The translations under genes were made by a program, and so were the position numbers. Under the pieces are notes generated by a model. The model made no database searches. It had not been told where the DNA came from and saw nothing but the letters and a program-made list of their open reading frames with translations. From positions 1 through 52,881 of the forward strand of contig JASJDN010000021.1 in assembly GCA_030065205.1 (NCBI GenBank): a DNA stretch of 52,881 nt. The letters run 5' to 3'. Source of the DNA: Crocosphaera sp. (lineage in GTDB: Bacteria; Cyanobacteriota; Cyanobacteriia; Cyanobacteriales; Microcystaceae). This document shows positions 25,388 to 33,804 of this stretch, in pieces. Positions within the stretch are counted from its first letter, which is position 1. Each line of letters opens with the position of its first letter.

Positions 25388-27394
25388 TCATTTATGTCCT
25401 AATATTTTATCCCGAAGATGTTTGATTTTATCTCTATATTTGGCTGCTTCTTCAAACTCTAAATTTTTAGCTGCTTCTTGCATTTGTTGTTCTAATTGTT
25501 GAATTAATTCGGGAACTTTATCTAAAGGTAAATCATCCGCTTGAGTGTACACTTCTTCTAACTGTTGGGAATTTAAACGACGGGATATATCTAAGAAGGA
25601 TAAAATGGCGTTACTTGACCCTTTAATAATGGGTTTGGGTGTTATATTATGACGTTTATTATAAGCGATTTGAATGTTTCTTCTTCTTTCTGTTTCTTCG
25701 ATAGCTTTGATCATACTATCGGTTAAATTATCTCCGTATAAAATAGCCTGTCCATTCACATGACGCGCAGCGCGTCCAATGGTTTGAATTAAGGATTTTT
25801 CTGCCCTTAAAAACCCTTCTTTATCTGCGTCTAAAATCGCTACTAAAGACACTTCAGGTAAGTCTAAACCTTCTCGTAATAAGTTAACACCGATCAATAC
25901 ATCAAAGTCCCCATTTCTTAACCCTTGTAAAATTTCAATGCGTTCAATCGATTTAATTTCAGAATGTAAATATTGTACTTTTACGTCTCTTTCTTGAAAA
26001 TACTCGGTTAAATCTTCAGCCATCTGCTTCGTTAAAGTGGTAATTAATACCCTTTCTTTGCGTTTAACTCTTTGTTTAATTTCTCCTAATAAATCATCCA
26101 CTTGTCCTTCAGTGGGACGAACAAAAATTTCAGGGTCTAATACTCCTGTAGGGCGGATAATTTGTTCTATAATTCTATCTTCTGATTGTTCAATTTCCCA
26201 AGTCCCAGGAGTAGCAGAAACAAAAATACATTGATTCACTTTATGCCAAAATTCTTCAGATTTCAAAGGTCGATTATCGGCTGCACTCGGTAAGCGAAAC
26301 CCGTGATCAATTAATACTTTTTTCCTAGCTTGATCTCCGTTATACATTCCCCTAATTTGCGGTACAGTAACGTGAGATTCATCAACAACTAATAGCCAAT
26401 CTTTAGGGAAATAATCCACTAAACATTCTGGGGATGATCCAGGTTTTCTTCCTGCTAAATGACGGGAATAGTTTTCTACTCCATTACAATAACCGACTTC
26501 TCTTAAGAGTTCTAAATCATAACGAGTTCTTTGATCGATTCGTTGGGCTTCTAATAGTTTACCTGCTGTTTCTAAGCATTCTATTTGTTCTTTTAATTCT
26601 ATTTCTATTGCCTGACAAGCAGCTTCTAGTTGTTCCTCTGGGGTGACAAAATGTCGTGCAGGATAAATATTTATACTTTTGAGACTATTTAGAATCTCTC
26701 CTGTAACGGGATCTAAATAACGAATGGCATCAATTTCATCACCAAAGAATTCAACTCGAATAACTCTATCTTCATAAGCTGGAACTATCTCTAAAACATC
26801 TCCTTTAACCCGAAATCTTCCTCGTTGTAATTCGATATCATTGCGAGAATATTGAATGGTAACTAATTCCCTTAAAAGTTGTCTTTGATCCACTTCTTTT
26901 CCGACTTCTAAAGGAACAGAAGCTTTTAAATATTCGGCGGGCATTCCTAACCCATAAATACAACTAATAGAAGCGACAACAATCACATCTTTTCGTTCAA
27001 ATAATGATCGGGTTGCAGAGTGCCTTAACATATCAATTTCATTGTTAATTGAAGCACTTTTTTCGATATAAGTATCACTAACAGGAATGTAAGCTTCTGG
27101 TTGATAATAGTCGTAATAACTGATGAAATATTCTACGGCGTTATCAGGAAAAAATTGTCTTAATTCGTTGCACAACTGTGCCGCTAACGTTTTATTATGT
27201 GCTAAAACTAAAGTGGGTTTTCCTATCTTTTCAATTACCGCAGCAATGGAAAAGGTTTTGCCTGTTCCTGTGGCACCTAATAGGGTTTGAAACCGGTTTC
27301 CTGCTGTTATTGATTGGGTTAATTGTTTAATGGCAGAAGGTTGATCGCCTGTGGGCTTAAAAGGGGCTTTTAAATTGAAAGAATTAATGAACAT
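25388..27394 (-). CDS. excinuclease ABC subunit B
   Basis: A 668-aa protein of full length. Walker A is GATGTGKT (about 40-47), the beta-hairpin region contains [16 protein letters not shown], and the later helicase motifs include [17 protein letters not shown] and [11 protein letters not shown]-terminal UVR domain ([25 protein letters not shown]) binds UvrA and UvrC. UvrB verifies bulky lesions in nucleotide-excision repair. It is a single gene with AT-rich flanks. The upstream 262 bp (27395-27656) hold its promoter and the leader of the small ORF at 27657, including a CACC/GGTG hairpin near 27540. Confidence 0.98.
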   Translation of the reverse strand: MFINSFNLKAPFKPTGDQPSAIKQLTQSITAGNRFQTLLGATGTGKTFSIAAVIEKIGKPTLVLAHNKTLAAQLCNELRQFFPDNAVEYFISYYDYYQPEAYIPVSDTYIEKSASINNEIDMLRHSATRSLFERKDVIVVASISCIYGLGMPAEYLKASVPLEVGKEVDQRQLLRELVTIQYSRNDIELQRGRFRVKGDVLEIVPAYEDRVIRVEFFGDEIDAIRYLDPVTGEILNSLKSINIYPARHFVTPEEQLEAACQAIEIELKEQIECLETAGKLLEAQRIDQRTRYDLELLREVGYCNGVENYSRHLAGRKPGSSPECLVDYFPKDWLLVVDESHVTVPQIRGMYNGDQARKKVLIDHGFRLPSAADNRPLKSEEFWHKVNQCIFVSATPGTWEIEQSEDRIIEQIIRPTGVLDPEIFVRPTEGQVDDLLGEIKQRVKRKERVLITTLTKQMAEDLTEYFQERDVKVQYLHSEIKSIERIEILQGLRNGDFDVLIGVNLLREGLDLPEVSLVAILDADKEGFLRAEKSLIQTIGRAARHVNGQAILYGDNLTDSMIKAIEETERRRNIQIAYNKRHNITPKPIIKGSSNAILSFLDISRRLNSQQLEEVYTQADDLPLDKVPELIQQLEQQMQEAAKNLEFEEAAKYRDKIKHLRDKILGHK

Positions 27395-27656
27395 TGTATT
27401 AATTTTATAATTTTGGTAATGAGACTAACAGTCAAATATTAATTTCTATGGTCTACTTACGTTAAAAAAGATATTTGAGAAATTGTAACATTAAAATTAA
27501 GTATCTATCGTGTTGTCTATTGGTATTTTAGATAGTTTCACCCATTTAGGTGAGTGCTAACCCCTAACATGGATGAAGTCATCACCTAATGTTAAGGAGT
27601 ATCCTAGTAGGTGTAGAGAGCATAAATATTGATAGTCTCTACGGGAGTGTGACACC

Positions 27657-27800
27657 ATGTCTATCAAAAAAATGGCATTCGATACCGTTGTTATTATTGC
27701 ATTCTTGATTGGGACAGGTTTTCTCTTTAACTATATCCTAGGAACTTCTTTCTCAAATCCTCTTATGGGTAATACTATCACCACAGAAGAACAAGCTTAA
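27657..27800 (+). CDS. small single-span membrane protein, 47 aa
   Basis: ATG at 27657 has GGGAG about 10 nt upstream. The product has a short basic N-terminus (MSIKKMAF), one clear membrane helix (DTVVIIAFLIGTGFLFNYIL) and an acidic tail ending TTEEQA. It is followed by a long 3' region and a strong terminator at 27972-28002, so it looks like a genuine small transcript. I do not recognise the family. Conservation in relatives would decide whether the ORF is real. Confidence 0.5.
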   Translation: MSIKKMAFDTVVIIAFLIGTGFLFNYILGTSFSNPLMGNTITTEEQA

Positions 27801-27971
27801 TTCTTGTCAGGATTTGATGATAAATAGTGAGGAATCTCTACATTCTAACCTTATTAGTTCACCCAACTAGATGAAGATTTCCACCAGGGAACTATGGGAT
27901 ATTAAGATAAGAAAGAACAAAAGTTTTCCCTACATCGAGATTTCCTCCTCAGATGTACCAGATGACCTCCT

Positions 27972-28002
27972 CCACCCTGCAAATAGGGTGGTTTTTATTT
28001 TT
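27972..28002 (+). terminator. strong intrinsic terminator
   Basis: CCACCCT and AGGGTGG form a 7-bp stem with a 6-nt loop, followed by a T-rich run (GTTTTTATTTTTT). It is about 170 bp past the small membrane ORF and ends that transcript on the plus strand. Confidence 0.85.
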
Positions 28003-28029
28003 TAGAAGTGATTAAAGACTTAAGTTGTT

Positions 28030-28089
28030 ATTGCGAGGGGTAATATCAACACTAAGGTTTGATGGTCACTAACAATACCCCGAAGCAAT
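28030..28089. repeat. 60-bp palindromic repeat, copy 1
   Basis: Begins ATTGCGAGGGGTAA and ends CCCCGAAGCAAT, an imperfect terminal inverted repeat. It belongs to a family with further copies at 28451, 28539, 37743, 39343 and 39437. The stretch from 28094 to 28322 has no intact gene; one short frame (IYIREVLKEAGIERMEIIGV, about 28205-28310) without a start codon may be a gene relic. Confidence 0.75.
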
Positions 28090-28322
28090 CTATTCTAGAC
28101 ATAGAACTTACCCATTGTATTTGAATATTTTAGGGGTTAATCCCTACGAGGTATAAATTTTTCTTATCACCATAACTACAGGAGAGCCTTCATTACAATC
28201 GACAAAAAATTTATATTAGAGAAGTTTTAAAGGAGGCAGGAATTGAAAGGATGGAAATTATTGGAGTATTAATAGAAAATTATGAACAAGAAAATATTCC
28301 TGATCTATAACAAGATAGAGCA

Positions 28323-28444
28323 TATGAATCTTACTTTATTATAAGTTAGTTTTAAGTGGTTTGCGATCGCTTTTTTAAGATTATAGATGACTTTGAAGTT
28401 GAAAAATAGTATGTAGGTTGGGTAGAGGAACGAAACCCAACATT
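28323..28444. repeat. left direct repeat flanking the PIN/antitoxin pair
   Basis: About 50 bp starting TATGAATCTTACTTTATTA through HIP1 (GCGATCGC), then a diverged stretch, then GTAGGTTGGGTAGAGG and AAACCCAACATT. The same order recurs at 29360-29465 in the same orientation. The last part is an inverted repeat (GGTTGGGT/ACCCAAC). Confidence 0.75.
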
Positions 28445-28450
28445 CTTGTC

Positions 28451-28510
28451 ATTGCGAGGGGTAAGATAAACAGTAACTTTTAATTATTACTAAAAACACC
28501 CCGAAGCAAT
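28451..28510. repeat. 60-bp palindromic repeat, copy 2
   Basis: Reads ATTGCGAGGGGTAAGATAAA to CCCCGAAGCAAT. Its reverse complement matches 37743-37802 at roughly 57 of 60 bases, the closest pair in the window, so one is a recent copy. Confidence 0.85.
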
Positions 28511-28538
28511 CTCTTTTTTTCTGAGGAGTTATATAAAG

Positions 28539-28604
28539 ATTGCTTCGGAGGCAAAAATAAGTTTTATAATAATGCTTTAAGTTAAGGTTTTGCCTCCTCG
28601 CAAT
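28539..28604. repeat. 66-bp palindromic repeat, copy 3 (inverted)
   Basis: Begins ATTGCTTCGGAGGCAAAA and ends TTTTGCCTCCTCGCAAT. It is closer to the copy at 39343-39407 than to copies 1, 2 and 4. It lies head to head with copy 2, 28 bp away, so the two could form a large hairpin. Confidence 0.8.
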
Positions 28605-28630
28605 GACAGTAGAATCAAGAGTATTAGTCA

Positions 28631-29077
28631 TCAGTCATCAGTCAAATATTGATCAAGAAAATCTTCTGCCGTTAAACATTGAAAATCAGCTATGGTATAA
28701 ATTAATTCACGGTTTCCAGACACAAAATAATCTGCTTGACCAAATTTTGCGGTTAAATAAATAAAAATATCTTCAGATGGAATCACTTTATTTTGTAAAA
28801 GCTGTACTGCTTCTTGCTGCATTTCCGTTGTTTCTGGAATAAATAGACAATTAAGATTACACCATATTTGATTCACAAGTTGTCCTGACCAATCTTTCCC
28901 TTGTAATCTTTTTCCCACTCGCAAAATTTGATCAAGTAATTCTTGAGAAATAATTACTTGTACTGTTGATGAATAATTTTGATTATAAAATCCTAAAACT
29001 TTAAGTAACTTTTCTTCAGTAGATCCAGGAATTAGTTGCCCAATAATGTAGATGTTTGTATCTAAGAATATCCTCAT
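28631..29077 (-). CDS. PIN-domain toxin (VapC-like)
   Basis: A 148-aa protein. FLDTNIYIIG at the N-terminus carries the first acidic residue (D6). PSEDIFIYLTAKFGQADYFVSGNRELI carries the later acidic residues of the metal site, and the C-terminus follows the PIN pattern (TAEDFLDQYL). PIN toxins are Mg-dependent RNases. Its start overlaps the upstream antitoxin gene by 4 bp. The length is slightly above typical VapC. The pair lies between long direct repeats. Confidence 0.82.
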   Translation of the reverse strand: MRIFLDTNIYIIGQLIPGSTEEKLLKVLGFYNQNYSSTVQVIISQELLDQILRVGKRLQGKDWSGQLVNQIWCNLNCLFIPETTEMQQEAVQLLQNKVIPSEDIFIYLTAKFGQADYFVSGNRELIYTIADFQCLTAEDFLDQYLTDD

Positions 29078-29337
29078 TTTTCAATAATATTACGTTCTTC
29101 AAAAAGCTCTTTTTTAACCTCTTTAATCAAGTTCAAAATATCTTCACGATTTGTAATACCTGCATTTTTAAAAGCAAGCTGCATTTCTTGTCTAGCATGA
29201 TCAAAATCATCTTGTTTCCCCTCTTCTTTTACAATAATAATTACTTCAAATTCTGTATCAGTTGGTAAATTATATTGAGAATTATCTAAAATTAGTTGTC
29301 CTTGTTTCATTCTTCCTTTAGTATGCAAAATTTCCAT
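29074..29337 (-). CDS. antitoxin partner of the PIN toxin
   Basis: An 87-aa protein. A beta-type N-terminus (HTKGRMKQGQLILDNSQYNLPTDTEFEVIIIVKEE), as in AbrB-like or related antitoxins, is followed by a charged helix (AFKNAGITNREDILNLIKEVKKELFEE) suited to wrapping the toxin. It precedes the PIN gene with a 4-bp overlap, the standard antitoxin-first order. The exact antitoxin family is uncertain. Confidence 0.7.
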   Translation of the reverse strand: MEILHTKGRMKQGQLILDNSQYNLPTDTEFEVIIIVKEEGKQDDFDHARQEMQLAFKNAGITNREDILNLIKEVKKELFEERNIIEK

Positions 29338-29359
29338 ATTGTAATTTTCCTAACATTGA

Positions 29360-29465
29360 TATGAATCTTACTTTATTATAAGTGAGTTTTAAGTTGTTTG
29401 CGATCGCTTTATTCCCATTTATGCTAAAGTCAAGTAGGTTGGGTAGAAGGACAAAACCCAACATT
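29360..29465. repeat. right direct repeat flanking the PIN/antitoxin pair
   Basis: The first 50 bp match 28323-28372 with only a few mismatches, including HIP1. After a shorter diverged part, GTAGGTTGGGTAGAAGG and AAACCCAACATT recur. A related hairpin in the opposite sense (GTTGGGT/ACCCAAC) lies at about 29731-29757. Confidence 0.75.
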
Positions 29466-29525
29466 ATTTATTAATTATAATCAAGGCTAAAGCCTTAACT
29501 ACGGACTTTAATGATTGATCACTAT

Positions 29526-29671
29526 TAAAAAATAATTGACGCTTGTTGCAGAATGATTAATCGCTGTTTAATAATAATTGACCCTTATTACAGAATGATT
29601 GATCTATAGGTCTGAATTATTGCTTGCTGTTAAAAAATGATTGATCACTCTTACAAAACGATTCCACCTTG
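29526..29671. repeat. degenerate tandem repeats
   Basis: About three irregular units, spaced 40-60 bp, share TAAAAAATAATTGA and GCAGAATGATT-like blocks (29526, 29570 and 29631). No open frame. The rest of 29466-29777 holds no gene I can support. Confidence 0.4.
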
Positions 29672-29777
29672 CTGTTTACTCGTTCCTCTTACCTTCGGTA
29701 TCTTACCCCCAAACTCCTACCCCATCGCGTTGGGTTTCACTATTGTTCCACCCAACCGACTGATGACAACGATAGGT

Positions 29778-31214
29778 TTATGCGTTAACTAAACTACGAG
29801 TATGACGTTCTTTTAGATAGGCCATAAATTCCCGTCCTTCTCGTAAACGACGCACTAACATTTGCGGGTCAACGATCATTTCTTTAACAATAGGAATGAT
29901 AGTCCGACGACGGAAATAGAAACGACGATACATCTGTTCAACCCCTTCTTCAATCTCAGCAGCCGAGAGATTAGGATATTGTAAGGTAGACAGTTGAATA
30001 CCGGAACTGGCCAGTAAATTTCCGTTCGTAAACCAACCATTTTCTTGCGCTTGTTGATACAATTCTGTGCCAGGATAAGGGGAAGCAATAGACACTTGAA
30101 TGGTATGAGGACTCACTTCACAAGCAAAGCGAATGGTATCTTCAATAGTTTCTTTGCTTTCGTTAGGTAAACCGAGAATAAACGCCCCGTGTACCTTGAT
30201 ACCCAGTTTATTACAGTTGTTCATAAACTTACGGGCAACTTCTAACTTAATCCCTTTTTTCACCCCGTCTAAAATGGCTTGATTTCCTGATTCAAACCCA
30301 ACTAATAACAGGCGTAAGCCATTATCCCGTAATGTTTTTAAAGTTTCATAATCTAGGTTAGCACGGGCGTTACAACTCCAGGTTAAGTTCAGCTTTTTCA
30401 GGTGTTCACTGATAGCAATAACCCGCTTTTTATCGATGGTAAAAGTATCATCATCAAAGAAATATTCTCGCACTGAGTCACCCCAGATAGACTTAGCTAA
30501 CGCCATCTCTTTACCAACCGCTTCGGGAGTTTTAGCGCGGTATTGATGGCCTCCGATGGTTTGCGGCCAGAGACAAAAGGTACACTTCGCCGGACAGCCT
30601 CTTCCGGTGTATAAAGAGACGTAAGGATGGAGTAAATAACCGATAAAATAATTACGGAAATTTAAGTGCTTTTCGTACATGGGAAACACACTCGGCATTG
30701 CATCCCAATCATGAATTAATTCCCGTTCTTCCGTATGCTTAATGTTACCAAACTGATCGCGGTAACTTAGTCCCTTAATGTCTTCGTAGGGTTTGCCTTC
30801 TGCTAACTCTTTACAAGTGTAATCAAATTCGTTGCGACAGACAAAATCAATAACAGGATTTTCTTCTAAGGTTTCACTGGGTAAAACCGCAGCATGGGCC
30901 CCTAATAACCCGACTTCCGTATTAGGGTTTTGAGCTTTAATAGCCTCAGCGCATTTGACATCGTTGGGTAAAGTAGGGGTACTGGTGTACATAATCACCA
31001 GTTCGTAGTCTTTGGCAATTTTTAAGACATCCTCGACGGTTTGATAATGGGCCGGTGCATCCACTAATTTACTATTCGGAACTAAAGCTGCTGGTTGCGC
31101 CAACCAAGTAGGATACCAAAAGGACGTAATTTCCCGTTTGGCTTGATATCTTGCCCCTGCAGCCCCATCAAACCCATCAAAAGAGGGAGGACTCAAAAAT
31201 AAGGTCTTTTTCAT
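29778..31214 (-). CDS. hopanoid biosynthesis radical SAM protein HpnJ
   Basis: A 478-aa protein of HpnJ length. The N-terminal SPPSFDGFDGAAGARYQAKREITSFWYPTWLAQPAALVP is characteristic. A B12-binding-like domain (about 1-150) is followed by a radical SAM core with the cluster motif C207-X3-C211-X2-C214 (GRGCPAKCTFCLW). HpnJ acts late in the synthesis of the bacteriohopanetetrol cyclitol ether head group, after HpnI and HpnK have made the glucosamine form. No other hpn gene is in the window. It probably acts at the membrane. Confidence 0.88.
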   Translation of the reverse strand: MKKTLFLSPPSFDGFDGAAGARYQAKREITSFWYPTWLAQPAALVPNSKLVDAPAHYQTVEDVLKIAKDYELVIMYTSTPTLPNDVKCAEAIKAQNPNTEVGLLGAHAAVLPSETLEENPVIDFVCRNEFDYTCKELAEGKPYEDIKGLSYRDQFGNIKHTEERELIHDWDAMPSVFPMYEKHLNFRNYFIGYLLHPYVSLYTGRGCPAKCTFCLWPQTIGGHQYRAKTPEAVGKEMALAKSIWGDSVREYFFDDDTFTIDKKRVIAISEHLKKLNLTWSCNARANLDYETLKTLRDNGLRLLLVGFESGNQAILDGVKKGIKLEVARKFMNNCNKLGIKVHGAFILGLPNESKETIEDTIRFACEVSPHTIQVSIASPYPGTELYQQAQENGWFTNGNLLASSGIQLSTLQYPNLSAAEIEEGVEQMYRRFYFRRRTIIPIVKEMIVDPQMLVRRLREGREFMAYLKERHTRSLVNA

Positions 31215-31357
31215 CTGTTTCCTTTCCGTTCACATTGTACTCACATTTAGTTACTCATCGCTACACTGACCTGATGAGTTAGTTCTTGTCATGCTAACGG
31301 ATTTTTTCTTAACTCATCAATTTGTTAATGAAAACGTAACCTAGACTCAATAAACGG

Positions 31358-31645
31358 TTAAGGATTAGTGGTAAAAAAGAATCTAGTTACTGCTACCCCT
31401 AACCCTAGAATTGCGGTAGCCAAAATCCCGATCAATGTCCAAACCTGATTTTTTTGGGTTCCTTCAACTTTTTCGACTCGTTTATCCATTCCATCCACTT
31501 TCTCAGTTAAAGTCGCAATATTTACCTCAATGGTGTTTAGCTTCTCTGACTGCTTATCTAGCTTGGTGTTTACACCTTTGATATCCTGTTTTAGTTCTTT
31601 TAGGACTTCCACTAGGTCATACCTAACTGTAACGGGTTCATTCAT
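31358..31645 (-). CDS. coiled-coil protein with C-terminal membrane anchor
   Basis: A 95-aa protein. Residues 8-68 form a coiled coil (DLVEVLKELKQDIKGVNTKL, then EKVDGMDKRVEKVEGTQ). A hydrophobic helix at 70-89 (WTLIGILATAILGLGVAVTR) ends the protein. The layout resembles small haemolysin-XhlA-like or tail-anchored proteins common in cyanobacteria. Function unknown. Confidence 0.7.
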   Translation of the reverse strand: MNEPVTVRYDLVEVLKELKQDIKGVNTKLDKQSEKLNTIEVNIATLTEKVDGMDKRVEKVEGTQKNQVWTLIGILATAILGLGVAVTRFFFTTNP

Positions 31646-31785
31646 GAGTTACACTCCTAAATAAGAATTATTGATTTGATGATCTCCCCTTGATGGTAAC
31701 CAGGGGACTGCTTTTATTTTAACATTTTGGTTAAAACTGCTGAATGTTGAACACTGAATGCTGAATGCTTACAGTCTATCACTGA

Positions 31786-31802
31786 GGTGGGCAATGCTCA
31801 CC
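31786..31802. repeat. GGTGGGCA palindrome, dispersed
   Basis: GGTGGGC and GCTCACC around AA, nearly the same stem as the carB terminator and its copy. Here no T-run follows. It lies about 55 bp before the DUF3352 start, in a gap that also holds short GAATG(T/C)TGAA direct repeats. Confidence 0.5.
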
Positions 31803-31857
31803 CTACATATTAGGGTTAAAATAAACAGTGGTGATTCCTTATTGTGGATAGATAATA

Positions 31858-33543
31858 GTGAAGTTGCGTCCTTTTTTTGTCACGCTGATCCTTGGTGTTA
31901 TTTTTCTTCTCTCCCTTGCAGCAACCAGCATCTACTGGATATTACAACCGAGTCCTTTACCTCTGTTGGCTGGCGGGGTGATGAAAGAACCCATTACAGC
32001 CATTTTTCTGCCCAAACAAGCACCGGTGATGGTTTCTTTGTTAACTAACCCCGATCGCTTGGATGGGTTAGGACGCTTTATTGCGTCTCTTGAAAAAAGA
32101 CGGCGATCGCATCAAGAAATACGCACCATTGAGAAAACTTTACTAGCAAAAACAGGACTTGATTATCAAACCCAAATTCAACCCTGGTTAGGGGAAGAAA
32201 TTACTCTGGCGGTAACTTCTCTAGATTACGATCATAACCCTAATAACGGTATCAAACCAGGTTATTTATTAGCCGTTTCTACCAAAGATCAACAACTAGC
32301 TAATGAGTTCCTACAAGCGTCTTATTCTACTGAAGCGATCGCTGGCACGTCTGACTTAATTTTTGAGTCTTACAAAGGGGTTAATTTAATTGCTCAACAA
32401 AACCCTAATTTAAAGAAAAATACACCTCTGTCCGCTACCGCAGTGGTAGGTAATATGGTGTTATTTGCTAATGATATTCAAGTGTTAAAAGAGAGTATTA
32501 ATAACGTTCAAGTTCCCGATTTAAACTTAAAAAATACCCCAGGCTATCAAAAGGCATTAAACACGATTACTGATCCCAGAATTGGCATTGTTTACACCAA
32601 TTTTCCGGCTTTGTCTGCTTGGTTAGCAAATCTACCTATTCCCGAATTACCAGAAATTACTCAAACCTTAACTATTGCTTTTTCCATCAAAGAAGAGGGT
32701 TTAGTTGCCCAAACTGCCTTAATTGGAGTCTCAGGAGAAAGCGATCGCTCCCCGATTTTGTCGGAACCGGTTGAGGCATTTTCCTATCTTCCTGCTAATA
32801 CTATTTTGACTGCAACAGGAACCAACTTAAATCAATTATGGCAACAAGTTGAAACTGGATTAGACCAAGATAGTCCCCTGCAACAACTCTTAAATCGTTC
32901 CATAAGCTACTTAGAAGAACCTTTAGGGGTAAATTTATCAAAAGATGTTTTTCCTTGGGTTAAAGGGGAATTTAGCTTAGGATTAGTACCCAAAGAAGAA
33001 GGGGGTGCAGGGGATTGGATTTTTGTCGCGCAAAAAAGTCCTGATGGATCGATGGATGAGGTATTAGAAACGTTTGATCAACAAGCAGAAAATGCTGGTT
33101 ATACCGTAGGAACTTTACCCTTATTGGACACCAAGGTAACGGTATGGACCAAGCTTAAAGCAACAGTTAATCCTAATAAGAAGAGTTTAGCTAGTTTAGA
33201 AGCTGAAGTCACAGGGGTTCATGGCAATATTGATGATTATGTTATCTTTTCTACGTCGGTTGAAGCTATTTCTCAAGCTATTTCCTCTGACTTTCCCAAA
33301 TTAATCGAAACCGAGGAATTCCAGCACGTCATTGAAGGACTATCCCCAGAAAATGATGGTTATTTTTATGTTAATTGGCAAAAGAGTGAACCCATTTTAA
33401 CCCAAAAATTACCCATTGCACGAGTGGTAGAATTTGGGGTTAAACCCTTATTAAGAAATCTTCGTGCTTTGACTTTAAGTAGTCAAGGGAGTCAAGATAA
33501 TATTCGCCGCGCTACCATTTTCTTTAATGTTGGTGTTGAGTAA
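31858..33543 (+). CDS. DUF3352 domain protein
   Basis: A 561-aa protein from a GTG start. One N-terminal membrane segment (FFVTLILGVIFLLSLAATSIYWIL) is followed by a long extracytoplasmic region. The pattern APVMVSLLTNPDRLDGLGRF, LAVSTKDQQLANEFLQ, YKGVNLI and YLPANTILTATGTNLNQLW is typical of the cyanobacterial DUF3352 family. Its function is not known. The predicted site is the periplasm or thylakoid lumen. It is not in an operon with known genes. Confidence 0.88.
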   Translation: MKLRPFFVTLILGVIFLLSLAATSIYWILQPSPLPLLAGGVMKEPITAIFLPKQAPVMVSLLTNPDRLDGLGRFIASLEKRRRSHQEIRTIEKTLLAKTGLDYQTQIQPWLGEEITLAVTSLDYDHNPNNGIKPGYLLAVSTKDQQLANEFLQASYSTEAIAGTSDLIFESYKGVNLIAQQNPNLKKNTPLSATAVVGNMVLFANDIQVLKESINNVQVPDLNLKNTPGYQKALNTITDPRIGIVYTNFPALSAWLANLPIPELPEITQTLTIAFSIKEEGLVAQTALIGVSGESDRSPILSEPVEAFSYLPANTILTATGTNLNQLWQQVETGLDQDSPLQQLLNRSISYLEEPLGVNLSKDVFPWVKGEFSLGLVPKEEGGAGDWIFVAQKSPDGSMDEVLETFDQQAENAGYTVGTLPLLDTKVTVWTKLKATVNPNKKSLASLEAEVTGVHGNIDDYVIFSTSVEAISQAISSDFPKLIETEEFQHVIEGLSPENDGYFYVNWQKSEPILTQKLPIARVVEFGVKPLLRNLRALTLSSQGSQDNIRRATIFFNVGVE

Positions 33544-33562
33544 ACTTTATCGATAAAAAACC

Positions 33563-33685
33563 ATGAAAGCTAAACATCCCATTAATTTACATAAAGGACT
33601 GACTGTCTTTTTTGTCTTAGGTTTAATGAGTTTCTATCAAAATTTTAGTATTTTCATTCTGATGCAAGATGTGAGTAAAAGTTGA
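33563..33685 (+). pseudogene. N-terminal fragment of a membrane protein
   Basis: A 40-aa frame, KHPINLHKGLTVFFVLGLMS then FYQNFSIFILMQDV and a stop. The INLHKGLT...GLMSFYQNFS pattern resembles the beginning of DUF1295/isoprenylcysteine-methyltransferase-like cyanobacterial proteins, which would go on for about 170 more residues. The match stops after NFS, so this is probably a truncated remnant. It is 20 bp past the DUF3352 gene. Confidence 0.4.
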
Positions 33686-33712
33686 GCTGCTTCAAAACCA
33701 GTAGTTTTTTCC

Positions 33713-33755
33713 AACAGTAAAATCCACGGGGAGTCACCGATGCCCCAAAACTGTT
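33713..33755. other. nested inverted repeat, possible structured RNA
   Basis: AACAGT (33713) pairs with ACTGTT (33750-33755), enclosing a GGGG/CCCC hairpin (33728-33731 with 33743-33746). It lies between the truncated fragment and the cysK stop. There is no T-run on either strand at the stem end. Confidence 0.3.
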
Positions 33756-33804
33756 AGTCTGACAACACATTGTTAGATATTAATAGGTTTTTAGTAGGTG
33801 TGCG

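Noticed and set aside
28205..28310. Short frame IYIREVLKEAGIERMEIIGV
   Set aside because: No start codon, no recognised family and a repeat right after it; kept only as a possible relic.
28030..28604. CRISPR array
   Set aside because: The repeats are few, in both orientations and palindromic over their full length, with irregular gaps and no spacers of constant size.
28449..28631. Minus-strand ORF of 60 codons
   Set aside because: It runs through two palindromic repeat copies and has no family pattern.
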